Assembly: GCF_048544455.1 (NCBI RefSeq)
Contig: NC_133538.1
Span: 42,754,969 to 42,818,968, forward strand
Length of the DNA stretch: 64,000 nt
Source: Silene latifolia
Lineage: Eukaryota; Streptophyta; Magnoliopsida; Caryophyllales; Caryophyllaceae
Reading direction: 5' to 3'
Positions within the stretch are counted from its first letter, which is position 1. Every line of letters begins with the position of its first letter. A program made the position numbers and the translations under genes. Below, piece by piece: positions 1-11,266 of the stretch. The notes under the pieces are model-generated. The model ran no database searches. It worked only from the letters and a program-made list of their open reading frames with translations, and was not told where the DNA came from.

Positions 1-1948
1 GGAAACCTCCGGGAACAGACGCAGCAGTCTTTGCGCCTCTTCCAAGAGACGCAGTGATCGCTGCGCCTCTTCCCAGGCCCTTCTTTGCATGATTTACGTA
101 TCTTTTTTATATCTTTCCGAGATTCACTTCCAAAGAGTCTCCGAAACCCTATTCCTTCACGTGATTAGTATAAATAGGAGCTTTCGTTCCTCATATTTCT
201 CACGCGAGTGTCCGCCCTTCTCTTCTCCCTTTGCATTCTAGACTTCGTTCTTACTAATTGGCGCCTACGTGCTTGGACTTCCGACCACGTAAGCTCGGAT
301 CTTTCCGGGTACCAGCCTCTCCGTTGCATGACCGACCAATTTGACCAACTACACTCAATCAATCTTAATTAATCAATCGTTTTCCTCTTACGAGGGCACT
401 CTTTCCTTGCATTCGCGTCGAGCATTCACTAGTCGATATCTTAGTTCATCTCGTTCCGTCAACATGTAAGTCTGAGGGTGTATAATTCTCTTTATTTATT
501 GTACTTTATTGTATCACTCATGTAAGATTTATGTCGAAAACACCGTTAAAACCGATTTCTAAAACCCTTTGTTAAAACCTGTTTTTGCGGATTTCCAGTA
601 GACAGACGTCGAGAAAAGACGCAGCAACTGCTGCGCCTATTCGAAGGAGCGCAGTTCCTGCTGCGCCTCTTCGTGAGGCTGCCGCAGTTCCTGCTTCTTT
701 TCTTCTTCCTCGTCCTCTGTAATTCGTCTTTGTTTATTTGTTGTTCGCTTGTTTTCTTAAATTCTCCGTTCATCATCATTAATATTCACATGTATATTGT
801 ATCACATAATTCCTTCATCATTAACATGTTTTAATTATTCAAATCCGACTTAAATCCCTTATAATTCATATTTGCGGGTTTTTTCGTCATTAAATTCAAT
901 TCCGGGTTGTAGAGATTCAATTCGTCAATATTGAGTTTCTGGAATTCGTCTTTGATATAGTTTTCATCTGTTATTTGTCATATCCATCGTATATTCGTCA
1001 TTAATCCATCGTATCTAACCTAATCAATTGAATTAATTTGTTGACTCATTAATATTTTTTCACTTCTGTCATTATTCCATCTTATGTTAATTCGTTTGCA
1101 TCCGTCTCATTCATGTTTCTTGTTTTATGACCCATTCATATGTTAAATAACCTATTAATCACTTTCATCCGAGTAAATAATACCAATCGATCATTAAATT
1201 CACCAATTAACATTAACGGCTTGCAATTACGGCTTCACAAACCAATCGAGCCACGGAGCAGACAGTGTTCTGCGCGCCTATTCAAGGGACGCACCTGCTG
1301 CGCTTTCTTCTGGCCGAGTTCTGTCCCGAACTCCATTTCTGCCTTGACCTAGTTTAATTAGCTTACATATTAACCAACTATTATCCGTAATATCGCTAAT
1401 TTCTGTTCGTTAATTTATTCTTTTATTCTTTTTCTCAAATTATCCGTTTTAGCGGTATTTTCGACATAAATCGCCTATTCCAATGTAATTAATGTAATTT
1501 TCATTATTTTAATTCATAGTTATCGTATTTCTTTCTTCATTTGTATGTCTTCACATGTAAATCAACATTAAATCCTACTTCGACCCAATTGTTTGCTAAA
1601 TTAATTGTTCACCGACTTAGTTAATTCTTCACATGCTAGGATTAATCTATGGATGTTGCATTGCATGCATATAGCCGACAGTATATCGAGTATAGATAAC
1701 TTCCCTAATCATTAGTAGAGGCCGCTATCGAGGCGGGCGGGATTAGGTGTTCGATCAAAAGAGCTTCCTAATACGTACCCTCACCCCTTACTCCAGATCT
1801 CCGTGAGCACCCGTGTTCATTGGCATCCACGAGAGTCATTCTAGACATAGAATGCTAAGGGTAACGATTGCTTAGTGTTCATGTCACTACTTTGTGTCTT
1901 GACATGACACGAGGTATTCGAACGGTTCCAATTTCCCATAAAAATTGG
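1..1948 (+). mobile_element. LTR remnant of an Ogre/Tat-like gypsy element
   Basis: This stretch has no gene. It looks like a long LTR entering the window from the left and ending just before a primer-site-like sequence at about 1949. A GC-rich motif resembling CTGCGCCTCTTC with a nearby GACGCAG recurs in three clusters (about 13-76, 603-690 and 1255-1306), separated by AT-rich DNA. Short open frames here (165-362 and 546-779 minus, 1140-1352 plus) match no domain I know. The LTR start is outside the window, so the family assignment rests on the downstream TGGCGACTCC motif, which I recall from Ogre-type elements. Confidence 0.45.
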
Positions 1949-1958
1949 TGGCGACTCC
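1949..1958 (+). other. Primer-binding-site-like motif
   Basis: TGGCGACTCC follows an A/T-rich end and resembles the tRNA-Arg-type primer site I recall for Ogre-like retrotransposons. The LTR end just upstream (near 1939-1945) is not sharply defined, so the assignment is tentative. Confidence 0.35.
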
Positions 1959-2054
1959 ATACAAAATGCAAACGCTTGTTCCCGTTTCTCACCAAAGCGC
2001 CCCGTGGGCGGCCCGCTGTCCACAAAGATACTAAAAGCTAGTCACCTACATTAC

Positions 2055-2082
2055 AAAAAAAAAAAAAAAAAAAAAAAAAAAA
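2055..2082 (+). repeat. Poly(A) tract at an element junction
   Basis: A run of 28 A lies between the Ogre-like leader and sequence belonging to the Tat-1 gag region. It may mark a junction of two elements or simply be an expanded homopolymer. Confidence 0.6.
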
Positions 2083-2107
2083 CATTCACATTCAAATAGC
2101 TAAGAAG

Positions 2108-2284
2108 ATGTCAAAGCAACAAGAAATTGTGAGTGAAGGAACTGCATTCTTCCAGGATGACACGTTCCGTAATTCTGTGTTCGGGATGCCGAAAGAGCCA
2201 GAAACTGGGATGCCGAAAGAGCCGAACACCGCCGCTACCGACCAAATCACATCATGGGACATGTGGTCGATGCGGCCAAATTAA
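2108..2284 (+). CDS. 58-codon open frame upstream of Tat-1 gag
   Basis: The frame begins ATG-TCA-AAG and ends with TAA at 2282-2284. It contains a short duplicated stretch, GMPKEP. I do not recognise it. It may be the N-terminal gag leader of Tat-1, now out of frame with the gag sequence that starts near 2266, or chance coding potential. It is listed because it sits where a gag start would be expected. Confidence 0.2.
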   Translation: MSKQQEIVSEGTAFFQDDTFRNSVFGMPKEPETGMPKEPNTAATDQITSWDMWSMRPN

Positions 2285-3598
2285 AGATATTCTTGGACCT
2301 GATGGGTAGTACGCCGATTACCCCATCCACGACGACGGGGACGACGCGCATCCACAGTGACCAGGGCCCATAGAGTGACTCCGAACAACTTGTCCGGAGC
2401 GATACAAGGAGCCGGGCTTGCTAGAACGCCAGCAGAGCCCGTGGTGCCGGTGCGGACACTGAGTCCTTCCCCACTCGCGGGAGGACAGCGTCGCGCCGCG
2501 CAAACAACGAGGCCAGACCCGAAGGAATGAAAGAAGTCCGACTCACCAAAGTCGGACAAGAATCCCTTCCCGCCAGAGGGAGATAAGTCGGACTAAGGTT
2601 GCGAGGAGCCGATCGCCGCGTGTCATTCGACACGTGGTCGACACCCCTCGCACCTATGTCCTCGAGATCCCCGTGCCGACTAAGTCAAGTTGTCGCGCTT
2701 ATCATACAAAGGGGATAGCGACCCGACCGACCATGTCGAGGCTTTCGAGTCATACATGTCGGTATGGGAGCAGCCTGATGAGGTGTGGTGCCGAGTCTTC
2801 CCAACGACCCTGCATGGGATGGCTCGGAGTTGGTACAAGGGGCTACCTAATGGCTCGGTATCTTTTATGCCGACCGAGAGACAATTTCATAGCCCAAGAT
2901 GCTTGCAAAAAGAGAAGGGCCGTGGAAACATCGGATCTCCTAACTATCCGACGGGGGGAGGACGAGTCCCTCCGGCTACGTGAAAAGATTCGACGCTAAG
3001 GTTCAGCGATCCGTGAGCCGAACACCGAACCGGCGGCCTTCGCGCGATAAAAGGCCTCCCGAAAGGCAAGTTCAAAAACGAGCGATCAAGTGCGAAGACC
3101 TCAACTTAGACTCACGCTGAGAAAAATGGCCGACCGAGCCGTAAAGGTGGAAGACTATCACAAAACCTGGTAGGCCACGGTGAAGCTGGAACCCGAGAGA
3201 GGAAGAGCCGCCAGGACAACATAGATGAAGGTCGCCGTGACGGGAATAGGTCACGGCCTGAGAGATCTAATAGAAAACAGCACTCGGCGGGCGCCGGGGA
3301 GTTCGGGACCATACAACCGAAGCGGTGCAGAGTCTCACCCCCTGGTCGCATCTCCAGCCGAGGTCTTTACCCTAAGCAAGAATGATGGACGAGAAGTGGG
3401 CAAGGCCCCCAAGGCGAGGGGGCGGTGACACAAGCCGATTTTTTGCGAGTACCACGGCCACACCGGCCACAAAACCGACAACTGTCGACATCTAAGGAAC
3501 GCCATCGAAGAGCTAATCCGAAAAGGGAGCCTCGGCAAGTATGTAGCCGGAGGCCCGGGAACAAGCGCGGACGGGCGAATAGAAAATCAATTTTCCAA
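2266..3598 (+). pseudogene. gag: Tat-1 gag (capsid/nucleocapsid), decayed
   Basis: Gag would form the cytoplasmic particle that packages element RNA. The opening VDAAKLKIFLDLMG is readable from 2266. A capsid block at about 2690-2870 contains YKGDSDPTDHVEAFESYM and GMARSWYKGLP, which matches the Retrotrans_gag family (D-P-x-x-H-V-x-x-F, then W-Y-x-x-L-P). Near 3447-3500 a nucleocapsid-like motif C-E-Y-H-G-H-T-G-H-K-T-D-N-C appears in another frame; this C/H spacing is usual in the gag tail of Tat elements. Stops and frame changes separate these blocks, so no continuous protein remains. The protease region follows directly. Confidence 0.7.
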
Positions 3599-3599
3599 T

Positions 3600-4362
3600 G
3601 GATGGGAGTAATCCAGGTTGTCATCGGGGAAACGAGAACGGTGGGTCAGCTAATGGGCACAAACGGCACCTAAATGAGTTGTACCAAGCCATCAAATTTG
3701 TGCCTAAAACAGCGATCCCCGCTTCCACCATCCCCGATATAACCATTGGAAAGAAGGATCATGAGGGAGTCATCGCCCGCACAAATGACCCGCTTGTAGT
3801 CCACCTGGATATAGCCAACCACTTGGTCAAAAGGTGCCGATTGACACAGCGCCCTACACGAACATCATGTTCAGGGAGTGCTTTCTTAATCTCGGTCTGA
3901 AAATTGGAGACCGAGCCCCCGCATTAACCCACTTTACGACTTCTCTCGGGGCACTGTACCCCTGGGTCAATCAGACAGGTGATGTTCGGCCAAGGGGATG
4001 CGGCTAAAAATGTTTTATCCGAGTTCGTGGTTATCGATGGTTCGTCTGCCTACAATGTTCTCATGGGCCGGGTCACTCTGAGCGAGGCCGATGCAGTGAT
4101 GTCCATCCGGGCCCTGACATTGATGTACGTCTCGGACCGGGGGGAAGCACAAAAGCTCGTCTCAAAGGACGAGAGAGATGAAATAGTCAATATCCAAGTG
4201 TCTGCCAGGGGGTGCAACATGCAATCCCTCAAAGTGGCGAAGAAATCGGAGAAAGGGAAGAGTCCATCCTTGCAGGCAGAGTGCGAACCGATGAATACTA
4301 ATGTCGGCATGGTCGAAGGAGCCGAGACCGAGGAAGTGGAAATTGACCCGGGCGCACCGTAA
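3600..4362 (+). pseudogene. Tat-1 protease region, decayed
   Basis: This would be the aspartic protease that cuts Gag-Pol. A linker (YQAIKFVPKTAIP and following, about 3680-3835) leads to a protease core near 3838-3890, where the expected D-T-G-A loop reads I-D-T-A-P-Y-T-N-I-M. The flap and second half (GDAAKNVLSEFVVID, SAYNVLMGRVTLSEADAVMS) continue in an open frame at 3979-4362. The loop glycine is replaced, which by itself should abolish activity, and frames shift between the two halves. The region joins the RT section without a clear boundary, as in a polyprotein. Confidence 0.6.
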
Positions 4363-4379
4363 TCGCCGGTGTCGACCGG

Positions 4380-6190
4380 AGCCAAAATTCGAGCGATCTC
4401 CTAGACCTACTGAGGAAGAACAAAGATGTCTTCGCATACTCAGCTGCCGAGATGCCAGGCGTGAGCCGGGAGGTGATCGTTCACAAGCTGAACGTACTCT
4501 CCACCGCTCGGCCGGTCAAGCAGAAGATGAGGAACTCCTCGGCCGAGAAGGATGAGGCCATCAAAGCTGAAGTAGACAAATTATTAGCGGCGGGCTTTAT
4601 CATGCCTTTTACTTACCCTGAGTGGCTAGCAAATGTTGTAATGGTGAGGAAATCGTCAGGGGCGTGGAGGATGTGTGTTGATTTTACCAATCTTAATAAA
4701 GCGTGCCTTAAAGATTGTTATCCCTTGCCTCGAATAGATAGTTTGATTGACGCCACGGCAGGCTACACTATGCTAAGCCTGTTAGACGCCTTCTCAGGGT
4801 ATCATCATGTATTTATGGCCGAGGAAGATATGCCTAAATGCGCATTCATCACCGGTCACGGCACATTCATGTATAAAATGATGTCGTTCGGTTTGAAGAA
4901 CGCTGGCGCAACTTACACTAGGTTGGTGGACAAAGTGTTCCAAAATCAAAAAGGGCGAAACATCGAGGCTTACATCGACGATGCTATTGTAAAAAGCAAG
5001 TCCGACAAATGAGCACTTAGCCGATTTGGGCGAGACATTTTGTTCACTAAGGAAATATAAAATGAAGCTTAACCCAAAGAAGTGTAACCCGGTGTCCGGG
5101 CAAGAAGTTCCTCGGCGTGCTTGTCGGCGCCAGGGAATTGATGCCAATCCGGAGAAAGTCAAAGCAATACTAGACCCTCGGAGCCGAGAAATCGAAAAGA
5201 GGTTATGACGCTGACCGGAAGAATGGCGGCTCTCGCCCGCTTCATCTCTCGGTCGGCCGACAAGAGCACTCCGTTCTTTAAAGTGTTGAAGGGGAATAAA
5301 AACTTTAGCTGAGGGGAGGAACAGAGCACGGCTTTCAGGCAACCGAAAGCTCACCTTCGACACTCGCCGACCCTGTCGGCCCGGCCGACGCTGGGAGACG
5401 CTATATCTGTACTTAGCAGTTACCTCGGCCACGGTCAGTGCCGTAATCGTCAGGGAAGAAAATAAGCAGCAATACCCAATTTACTTTATCAGCCATACAC
5501 TGCTGGCCGCCGAAAGAAATTACCCACTAATCGAAAAGGCACCCTCGCCGTAAATCGTTGCCGCAAGGAAGTCGAAACCCTACTTGACGCACACCCCCGT
5601 GACGGTCTTAACCGACCAGCCATTGGAGAAAGCATTAGAAAAATTCGAAAAATCCGGCAGACTTATCAAATGGGCGGTGGAGCTCTCCGGCTTTGGCATT
5701 CGATACAAGCCGAGGCCTTCGATAAAAGGGGCAAGCGCTTGCGGACTTCCCCGGCCGAGTGCACGTATCAAGAAGAATCACATCCCGGCGTGTGGGAAGT
5801 GTATACCGATTGGTCCTCCACGGCGAACGACTTAGGAGCCGCATCCTTATCATCACCCTAACGGAGACGAGTTTGAGTACGCCTTGAAGTTTACCTTCTC
5901 GGCCTCAAATAACGAATCCGAATATGAGGCGGTGATAATCGAGTCGAGTTAGCTAGAGGCTGCCGGGCGGAGCATATTGTGTTGAAAACAGACACACTCT
6001 TAGTGACTAATCAAATCCGAGGAGAGTATGAGACTCGAGACGATGGGATGGTAAGGTACCGGAGAGGGTAAAAGCGACACCTCAAAATTGAAATCTTTCC
6101 AAATACAAAGCATCCCCAGTCCAAGAACAACCGAGCCGACGCTCTCTCAAAACTTGCCAGTTCAAGCATCAAAAATGTCGTCGAACCGTC
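4380..6190 (+). pseudogene. pol: Tat-1 reverse transcriptase with two RNase H domains, decayed
   Basis: The best segment is an open frame at 4452-5012 (186 codons). It contains W-L-A-N-V-V-M-V, V-D-F-T-N-L-N-K-A, the F-G-L-K-N-A-G-A-T-Y block and the catalytic Y-I-D-D near residue 176. The thumb region (KYKMKLNPKKCNP) follows at about 5050. The first RNase H and connection are readable in pieces at 5210-5640. A second, archaeal-type RNase H starts near 5790 (W-E-V-Y-T-D-W-S-S, then SNNESEYEAVI near 5905). This second domain is a known Tat hallmark. Multiple frame changes and stops follow 5012. The RT would copy element RNA inside the particle. Confidence 0.75.
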
Positions 6191-6399
6191 TTGGTGGATA
6201 TCGAAATGCTAAAAGCATCACTAAGACCGTCGGCATGGTGGGCAACATCAAGCCGAGATGACGTGGATGACTCAGATAATGAAATACAAGCCGACAAAAG
6301 AGTTGCCGAGGACCGCATCTGTCTCGGAAGATAAGTAGGATCGCTGCAAGGTACTTAGTGTTCGAAGGAGAATTGTGAAAGGTCCGTAATAAGCCCACT

Positions 6400-7496
6400 C
6401 TTGAAATGTGTCGGCCCAGCCGACGCAGAGCTTATACTGACAGAGATTCACGAAGGCATCTGCGGACATCACATGGGGGCGAGAACGCTAGCCCACAAAG
6501 ATCTCCGAGCCGGCTACTTCTGGCCTACCATGTTGAAAGATTCCGGGGCAAAAACCAAGAAGTGCAAGAATTGTCGATGCATGCTCCGTGTAATACATGC
6601 ACCTTCCCGAGACCTCGCAACCAAGATTTAATCCCCTACCATTTGCACAGTGGGGGATGGATTTATTAGGACCATTTCCGACGGCCTCCGAAGGAAGGAA
6701 GTACCTGATTGTCGCCGTTGACTACTTCACCAAATGGGTCGAGGCTGTCGCGATACCTGCCAAGACCACGGCGGCTGTAAGAAAGGTGATTTGGGAGAAC
6801 ATCATAACTCGTTTTGGGTTACCCCAAGTCATTGTATTTGACCACGGCCGAGAGTTTTGGAGCGACATGGTGATGAATTGGTTGGAAGAGCTCGGTATCA
6901 AATTTGCATACTCCTCCGTCCGCCACCCTCGAGCAACGGGCGGCGGAGGCAGGCTAATAAAACAATACTGAACGGGTTGAAGAAGAAGGTTGAAGATCTA
7001 AAGGGAAGATGGGCTGATGAACTCTTCGGCGTCTGTGGTCCCTTCGAACCACGGAGAAAGAAGCAACAGGGTGTGCAGTCCATTCCACCTAGTCTATGGG
7101 TCCGAGGCCGTCACCCGCGAATTGAAGCGGCGGTGCCGACATTCGAACGCAAACCTTTAACCCGGTCAAAAATGAAGAAGGCCCGAGAGCCTCCCTGACA
7201 CTGGTCGAAGAAAGTCGAGATACGGCACGGCTCAACTTGGCGGTATATCAAAACCGAATGAGAAGAGCCTACAACCGTAGGGTCCACAAAAGGACTTGAG
7301 AGTAGGAGATCTAGTACTGAGAAAGTCGGCCGCAACCAACAAAGGAAACATCCATGGTAAGATGACGGCCAACTGGGAGGGACCCTACAGGGTGGTTGAA
7401 GAAATGAGGCCGGGGACATACCGACTGACAGACATGGAGGGTGTGCCTCTAATGAGCCATTGGAACACAGACAACCTTAGGAAGTATTTCGTATAG
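6400..7496 (+). pseudogene. Tat-1 integrase, decayed
   Basis: The zinc-binding head (H-x-G-x-x-G-H-H then C-K-N-C) is at 6440-6580. The catalytic core reads WGMDLLGPFP near 6655 (first Asp) and FDHGREFWSD near 6838 (second Asp). The third acidic residue is lost where the frame shifts near 6945-6965. The C-terminal part at 7296-7496 (VGDLVLRK, WEGPYRV, ending N-L-R-K-Y-F-V) is open and gives the pol end at 7496. The family joins cDNA to chromosomal DNA with a D,D-35-E active site. No chromodomain is visible, as expected for Tat. Confidence 0.75.
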
Positions 7497-7599
7497 CGGC
7501 GGAGGTGTCCGAGACCGTTGTGGGCACCCCAACGCGTGATTATATCTTATGAAGAGTGATCCAAGTTTTCCATCGAAATGCTTGTCCCCTCCGTAGTCG

Positions 7600-8150
7600 T
7601 ACCAAAGTAGACGCCACGGCCAAAGCCGGGCAGTCACTATAAATGCAGTTGATACTGCGAAAGCGACCAACATGCTTAAGAATGTATAAGTACAATTGAG
7701 AACGCAAAATCGATTGCCCGGCCAATCCGGGAGTGGCAGAGGAAGCGATCAATATGTCTATAGATACGAATGCGGTCGAGCCGTAACCTCGATTGCCTCG
7801 GCCAAAGCCGGGAGTGACGGGAAACGACCGATATGCTAACATGTTTACAACAGCAGTTGGGAAGCGCAAATCTGACCGCCTCGGCATGACCGAGAGTGGA
7901 GGAGGAAGCGACCGACATGCCAACATGTTTCTGAGCAAATTGGGAAACGTGAATCTTGCTACCTCGGCCTGTTCAGGTGCAGTAGAGGACACGACCAATA
8001 TGCTAAAAATGTTTAAGTACAGTTGAGATATGCAATCTAATTGCCTCGGCCAAGCCGAAGGTAAAACGAAAAAGCGCTCAATATGTTTAAAAACGTAAGA
8101 AGACAACTGAATGGAGGATGAGATCAAAGCCTCGGCCAAGCCGAAAACAA
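7600..8150 (+). repeat. Imperfect ~83-bp tandem array between pol and the antisense gene
   Basis: Seven units are marked by a CCTCGGCCAAGCCG-like core starting near 7617, 7716, 7796, 7879, 7962, 8044 and 8130, so spacing is 80-99 bp and mostly 82-86. Between cores a second shared segment resembles ACCAATATGCTAAnATGTTT. Units are too diverged for very recent expansion. No protein is read through it. Tandem arrays in the 3' untranslated part of Tat elements are known seeds of satellite DNA. Confidence 0.75.
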
Positions 8151-8391
8151 ATAAACAAACTTCATTGAAAATATTTACAGGTGAGACAAAATAAAGTCGA
8201 CGACCGTCCCCATAGAGATAGCCTAAGCTCAACCTACCAAAGTTTAACAAAAAAGAAGGAACAACAAAAATTACAACATTAAGACATGAAGCGCCAAAAG
8301 GATGGCAGGGAGGAACGGCTCAAAAGTTGGCCCCCGAACAGCTAAAGCTGTCCGAAGGGCCAGGTGAATCTGGTGACGACCGCCCGTCTCC

Positions 8392-10689
8392 CTATGCTTG
8401 TCGCCGCTCGCCACCGGCAGCAGCAGCAGCATCACCGTCGGTGGGCGGCCCAGAGGACGACTTGGCGGCTTCGCGTGCCCTTGCCCTCTCGGCCTCCTCT
8501 CTAGCCTCCTTCACCTTAGCATCATGGGCCGCCTTGGCGCTGCTTCTGAGCGACCTTCGCCTCTGCCGCGGCCTTGGCCTCCTCGGCCCGGCCGCCTTCT
8601 CATCCAGGAGTTTGTCAAAATCTTGCCACGGAAAAGTGCCTTCAGGAAGGAAGGCCTTAATCGCATCCTTGTAGCATCTTGACTTGGTCCCGTGCGGGCA
8701 CATTTCGGGGATGATGACGGTTTTCGATCTCAATATCCTTCTCCCCTCGAGCAAGGATAGCCTTTGTGCCCTTGTGTTCCTTCGCCTCGGCCAAATGCAA
8801 GGTCTTCCATCTTTCCCTCTGCTCAACCATGGCCTTATAACCACCCTCAAGCTTGTTTTTCTCCTCCCGCAGCTTAGCGGCATCAGCCAACGCGGACTCA
8901 ACCTTAGCTCTCTCGGCCAGGACCACCTTCTCAGCGTCCTCCTTAAGCTTTCGCTCAGCGAGAAAGTCCTGCTTCGGCTTCTCAGCCTTCTCCCTAGAAG
9001 TGGCAAGCTCAAGCTTAAGCCGTTTGAGCGTAGGGGCAGTTTGAGCCACGAGCTTTTCTTGCTCGATAAGATAAGTGCCGGCAACTTCAGCCCACTTCAC
9101 CAGCCTTTTGGCCAACCTTATGTCGTCCGCCCTGAGCTGAACGAAGGAAGCCTTCTCGGACGAGGAGTCGGCGGCGACATTTTTGTCGCCCGTCTGCACA
9201 GGCTGCTTCTCCAATTGCCGTTCGGTGAGAACAACAGCTGGCGACGGCTGATCTATAAAAAACCCAGACAAAGCGTCCATGTCAACATTCATCGACATAT
9301 CAGAAAGCCTGTCATCAGGAATGCATAAGGAACCTGCTAAATCCGAGCCATGGGTTAGATCCGTACCAGTCCTAGCCTTCTTGGATTGAGGGTTGGCTGA
9401 CCTCTCCTCTTTCCCTGCCTCGGTAACAGCGGCAGCAGGCGTTGTTTCTTTCCTCTTACCAGAGGGAGGAGGACCCTCCAGAACGGTGAGGTCCTCGTCA
9501 ACATTGACGACCTCCTTATCTTTTTGGACTATGGGGATTGGAGATCGAGTTGGAGTTGACGTCGTAGCCGCCGAAGACGTTGTTTTTGTCTCCGGCGCGG
9601 CACGTTACCGCCAATCTCTGCTTGAGTCGCCCCCACGTCCATTGCTTTCAACGCCTGCTCCATGAGTTCGTGCGGGGCCTGCTTGCGATCACGCGGCGCG
9701 GCCTTGGGGTGCAGTTCAACAACTCTCCTATCCTGGTCAAGTCCCAACTTGCTTAGGATGGAGACAGAGAGATCCCGGCCAAATCGATCTGCAAGAAACA
9801 AAGCAGGAGTTAAGCGAAAGAAGTAAACCGAGGCTCAAATATCGAAGCATAAAAGCAAAGGAGGGCCTCATACCGACCCCACTCACCCTGGCTGAGGGCC
9901 GGTATGAGGCCGACGTGGCAAAGCGGCTCGTCTTGAAGGACGATCTGCGTCGGAGGCATCCATCCCTTCGGTGTGCCATCCTTCTCAGCCTCAAACATGC
10001 TCATTGCCCACACTTCGCCGTCATTAAGATAAACCTTCTTGGCGTCCATCTTAATCTTATTACGGAGAGATATCTTCCATGCTCCCCCACGACTCTCACA
10101 AATAAAATTGACGCGGCTGGAAGGACCGGGCAAAGTGGATAGTCCTCCGGAACCTCGACATATACCCACCGCCCCTTCCGGTCTTTGCGGGATGTCGGCT
10201 TGAGACGGTCATATAACCCGGCTCGGTGCGCGCACGCTGTACCACCCCATGACGCCTTGGGTAGACAGTACCAAGATGGTGGAGCCGTGAAAAGGTTCAC
10301 CGTTGGGGCCACCCCCTTAAAGAGACAAAACCATACGAAGACAATAATCGTCCTAATGGCCAACAGGTGCAGTTGTGCCACGGCGACATTCATGGCTTTG
10401 ATTATGGCCGAGACGTGTTCATTAAGAGGAAAACGGAGCCCATACTCCAGATGCCTAATATACACGCCTATACAGCCTTCAGGAGGGCAACAGACTGCAT
10501 GATCACCCTCAGGGACAATAATTCTATACCCCCTGCCGAAGTTGTAATGGTCTTCGAAAAGTTCAGGCCCGGAGACACTAGCGAACTTGTTCGTCCAAAC
10601 GCGATCGGGTTTAATCGAGCAGGCTTTACCGTGCCACAAGTAATGCCCCCCAGGGTTGAGGTACTAGGCGGAGCGTCAGCAGCAGACAT
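8392..10689 (-). pseudogene. Antisense gene of Tat-1 (plant transposon-associated protein with coiled coil)
   Basis: This gene runs opposite to gag-pol, from just inside the 3' LTR toward pol. Frame 10639-10001 carries the recognisable core, with G-V-Y-I-R-H-L-E-Y-G-L-R-F-P-L near residue 85, which resembles the 'putative gypsy type transposon' domain (PF04195-like) found in plant repeats. After a frame change near 10100 the protein continues (WKISLRNKIKMDAKKVYLND) to a 98-bp GT-AG intron at 9789-9886, then DRFGRDLSVSILSKLGL. The C-terminal part (9298-8657) is a long charged coiled coil of Lys/Glu/Ala-rich heptads. An upstream in-frame SKKAR patch could be nuclear-targeting. The last section (9084-8392 frame) is Ala/Arg-rich. 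The start is either ATG 10689 (MSAADAP) with a later frame change, or 10639. The role of such genes is unknown to me. At least three frameshifts break this copy. Confidence 0.65.
9789..9886 (-). other. Intron in the Tat-1 antisense gene
   Basis: On the minus strand, CAGG is followed by GTGAGT at 9886 and the segment ends in a pyrimidine-rich TTTGTTTCTTGCAG at 9789. Recognisable coding sequence lies on both sides (VLQDEPLCHVGLIPALSQ before, DRFGRDLSV after). At 98 bp it has a typical plant intron length. Confidence 0.6.
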
Positions 10690-10864
10690 GGTGGCAACGA
10701 ATACTTAACAAATAAAAGATGGGGAAGAATTTGTTTTTACCTTGAAACAAAGTGTTACGCCGAGTAACGCTTCAAAAATTAGAGAGAGAAACCTCTTCGA
10801 AAACTAAAGAGAGAAAATTTTTTCTTGAAAATGAAATTTGCACACCAAAATGAGGGGCACACTG

Positions 10865-10876
10865 CTCTATTTATAG
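10865..10876 (-). promoter_or_regulatory. TATA box for the Tat-1 antisense gene
   Basis: The minus strand reads CTATAAATAGAG, about 180 bp upstream of ATG 10689, with an AG-rich leader between. It lies outside the LTR, so the antisense gene appears to have its own promoter. The remaining sequence between it and the LTR (10877-11266) holds no gene. Confidence 0.55.
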
Positions 10877-11266
10877 AGCAAAGCCCATTCAGTGGACCAA
10901 TCAGAGCAAAGCCCATAAAACGTCCACCAATCAATATCAGGCCACGTGTCAAGCATGCAGCCACAGAAGGTCAATCGACATACATTGACAAATCTTCTTC
11001 GACACGCTCCTTGGTATCTACTTGCCAATAGCCATCTGATCAACCAAGCTTGGCAGCACCGGTCGGGGGCAATCAAAAGCACACGGCACTCCCAACCTTG
11101 GTCTCGGCCAGCGCCATTTTCTTTTCCACATTCGATGTCCATAACACAACAATGTGGAGGGGGGATATGGTACGGCCTGAATAGGACCAAGCCGAGGAAG
11201 AAGTTCGACATGCGCAGAATACGCTCAACACGCATCGAAGGTCCATACCACGGCATAGACTACGCT

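Noticed and set aside
4794..5432. 212-codon minus-strand open frame across the Tat-1 RT
   Set aside because: It overlaps the recognised RT on the plus strand and shows no domain. It is a shadow frame.
8684..9328. 214-codon plus-strand open frame in the Tat-1 antisense region
   Set aside because: The minus strand shows a clear coiled-coil protein in the same place. The plus-strand product is a Leu/Ser-rich shadow of heptad codons.
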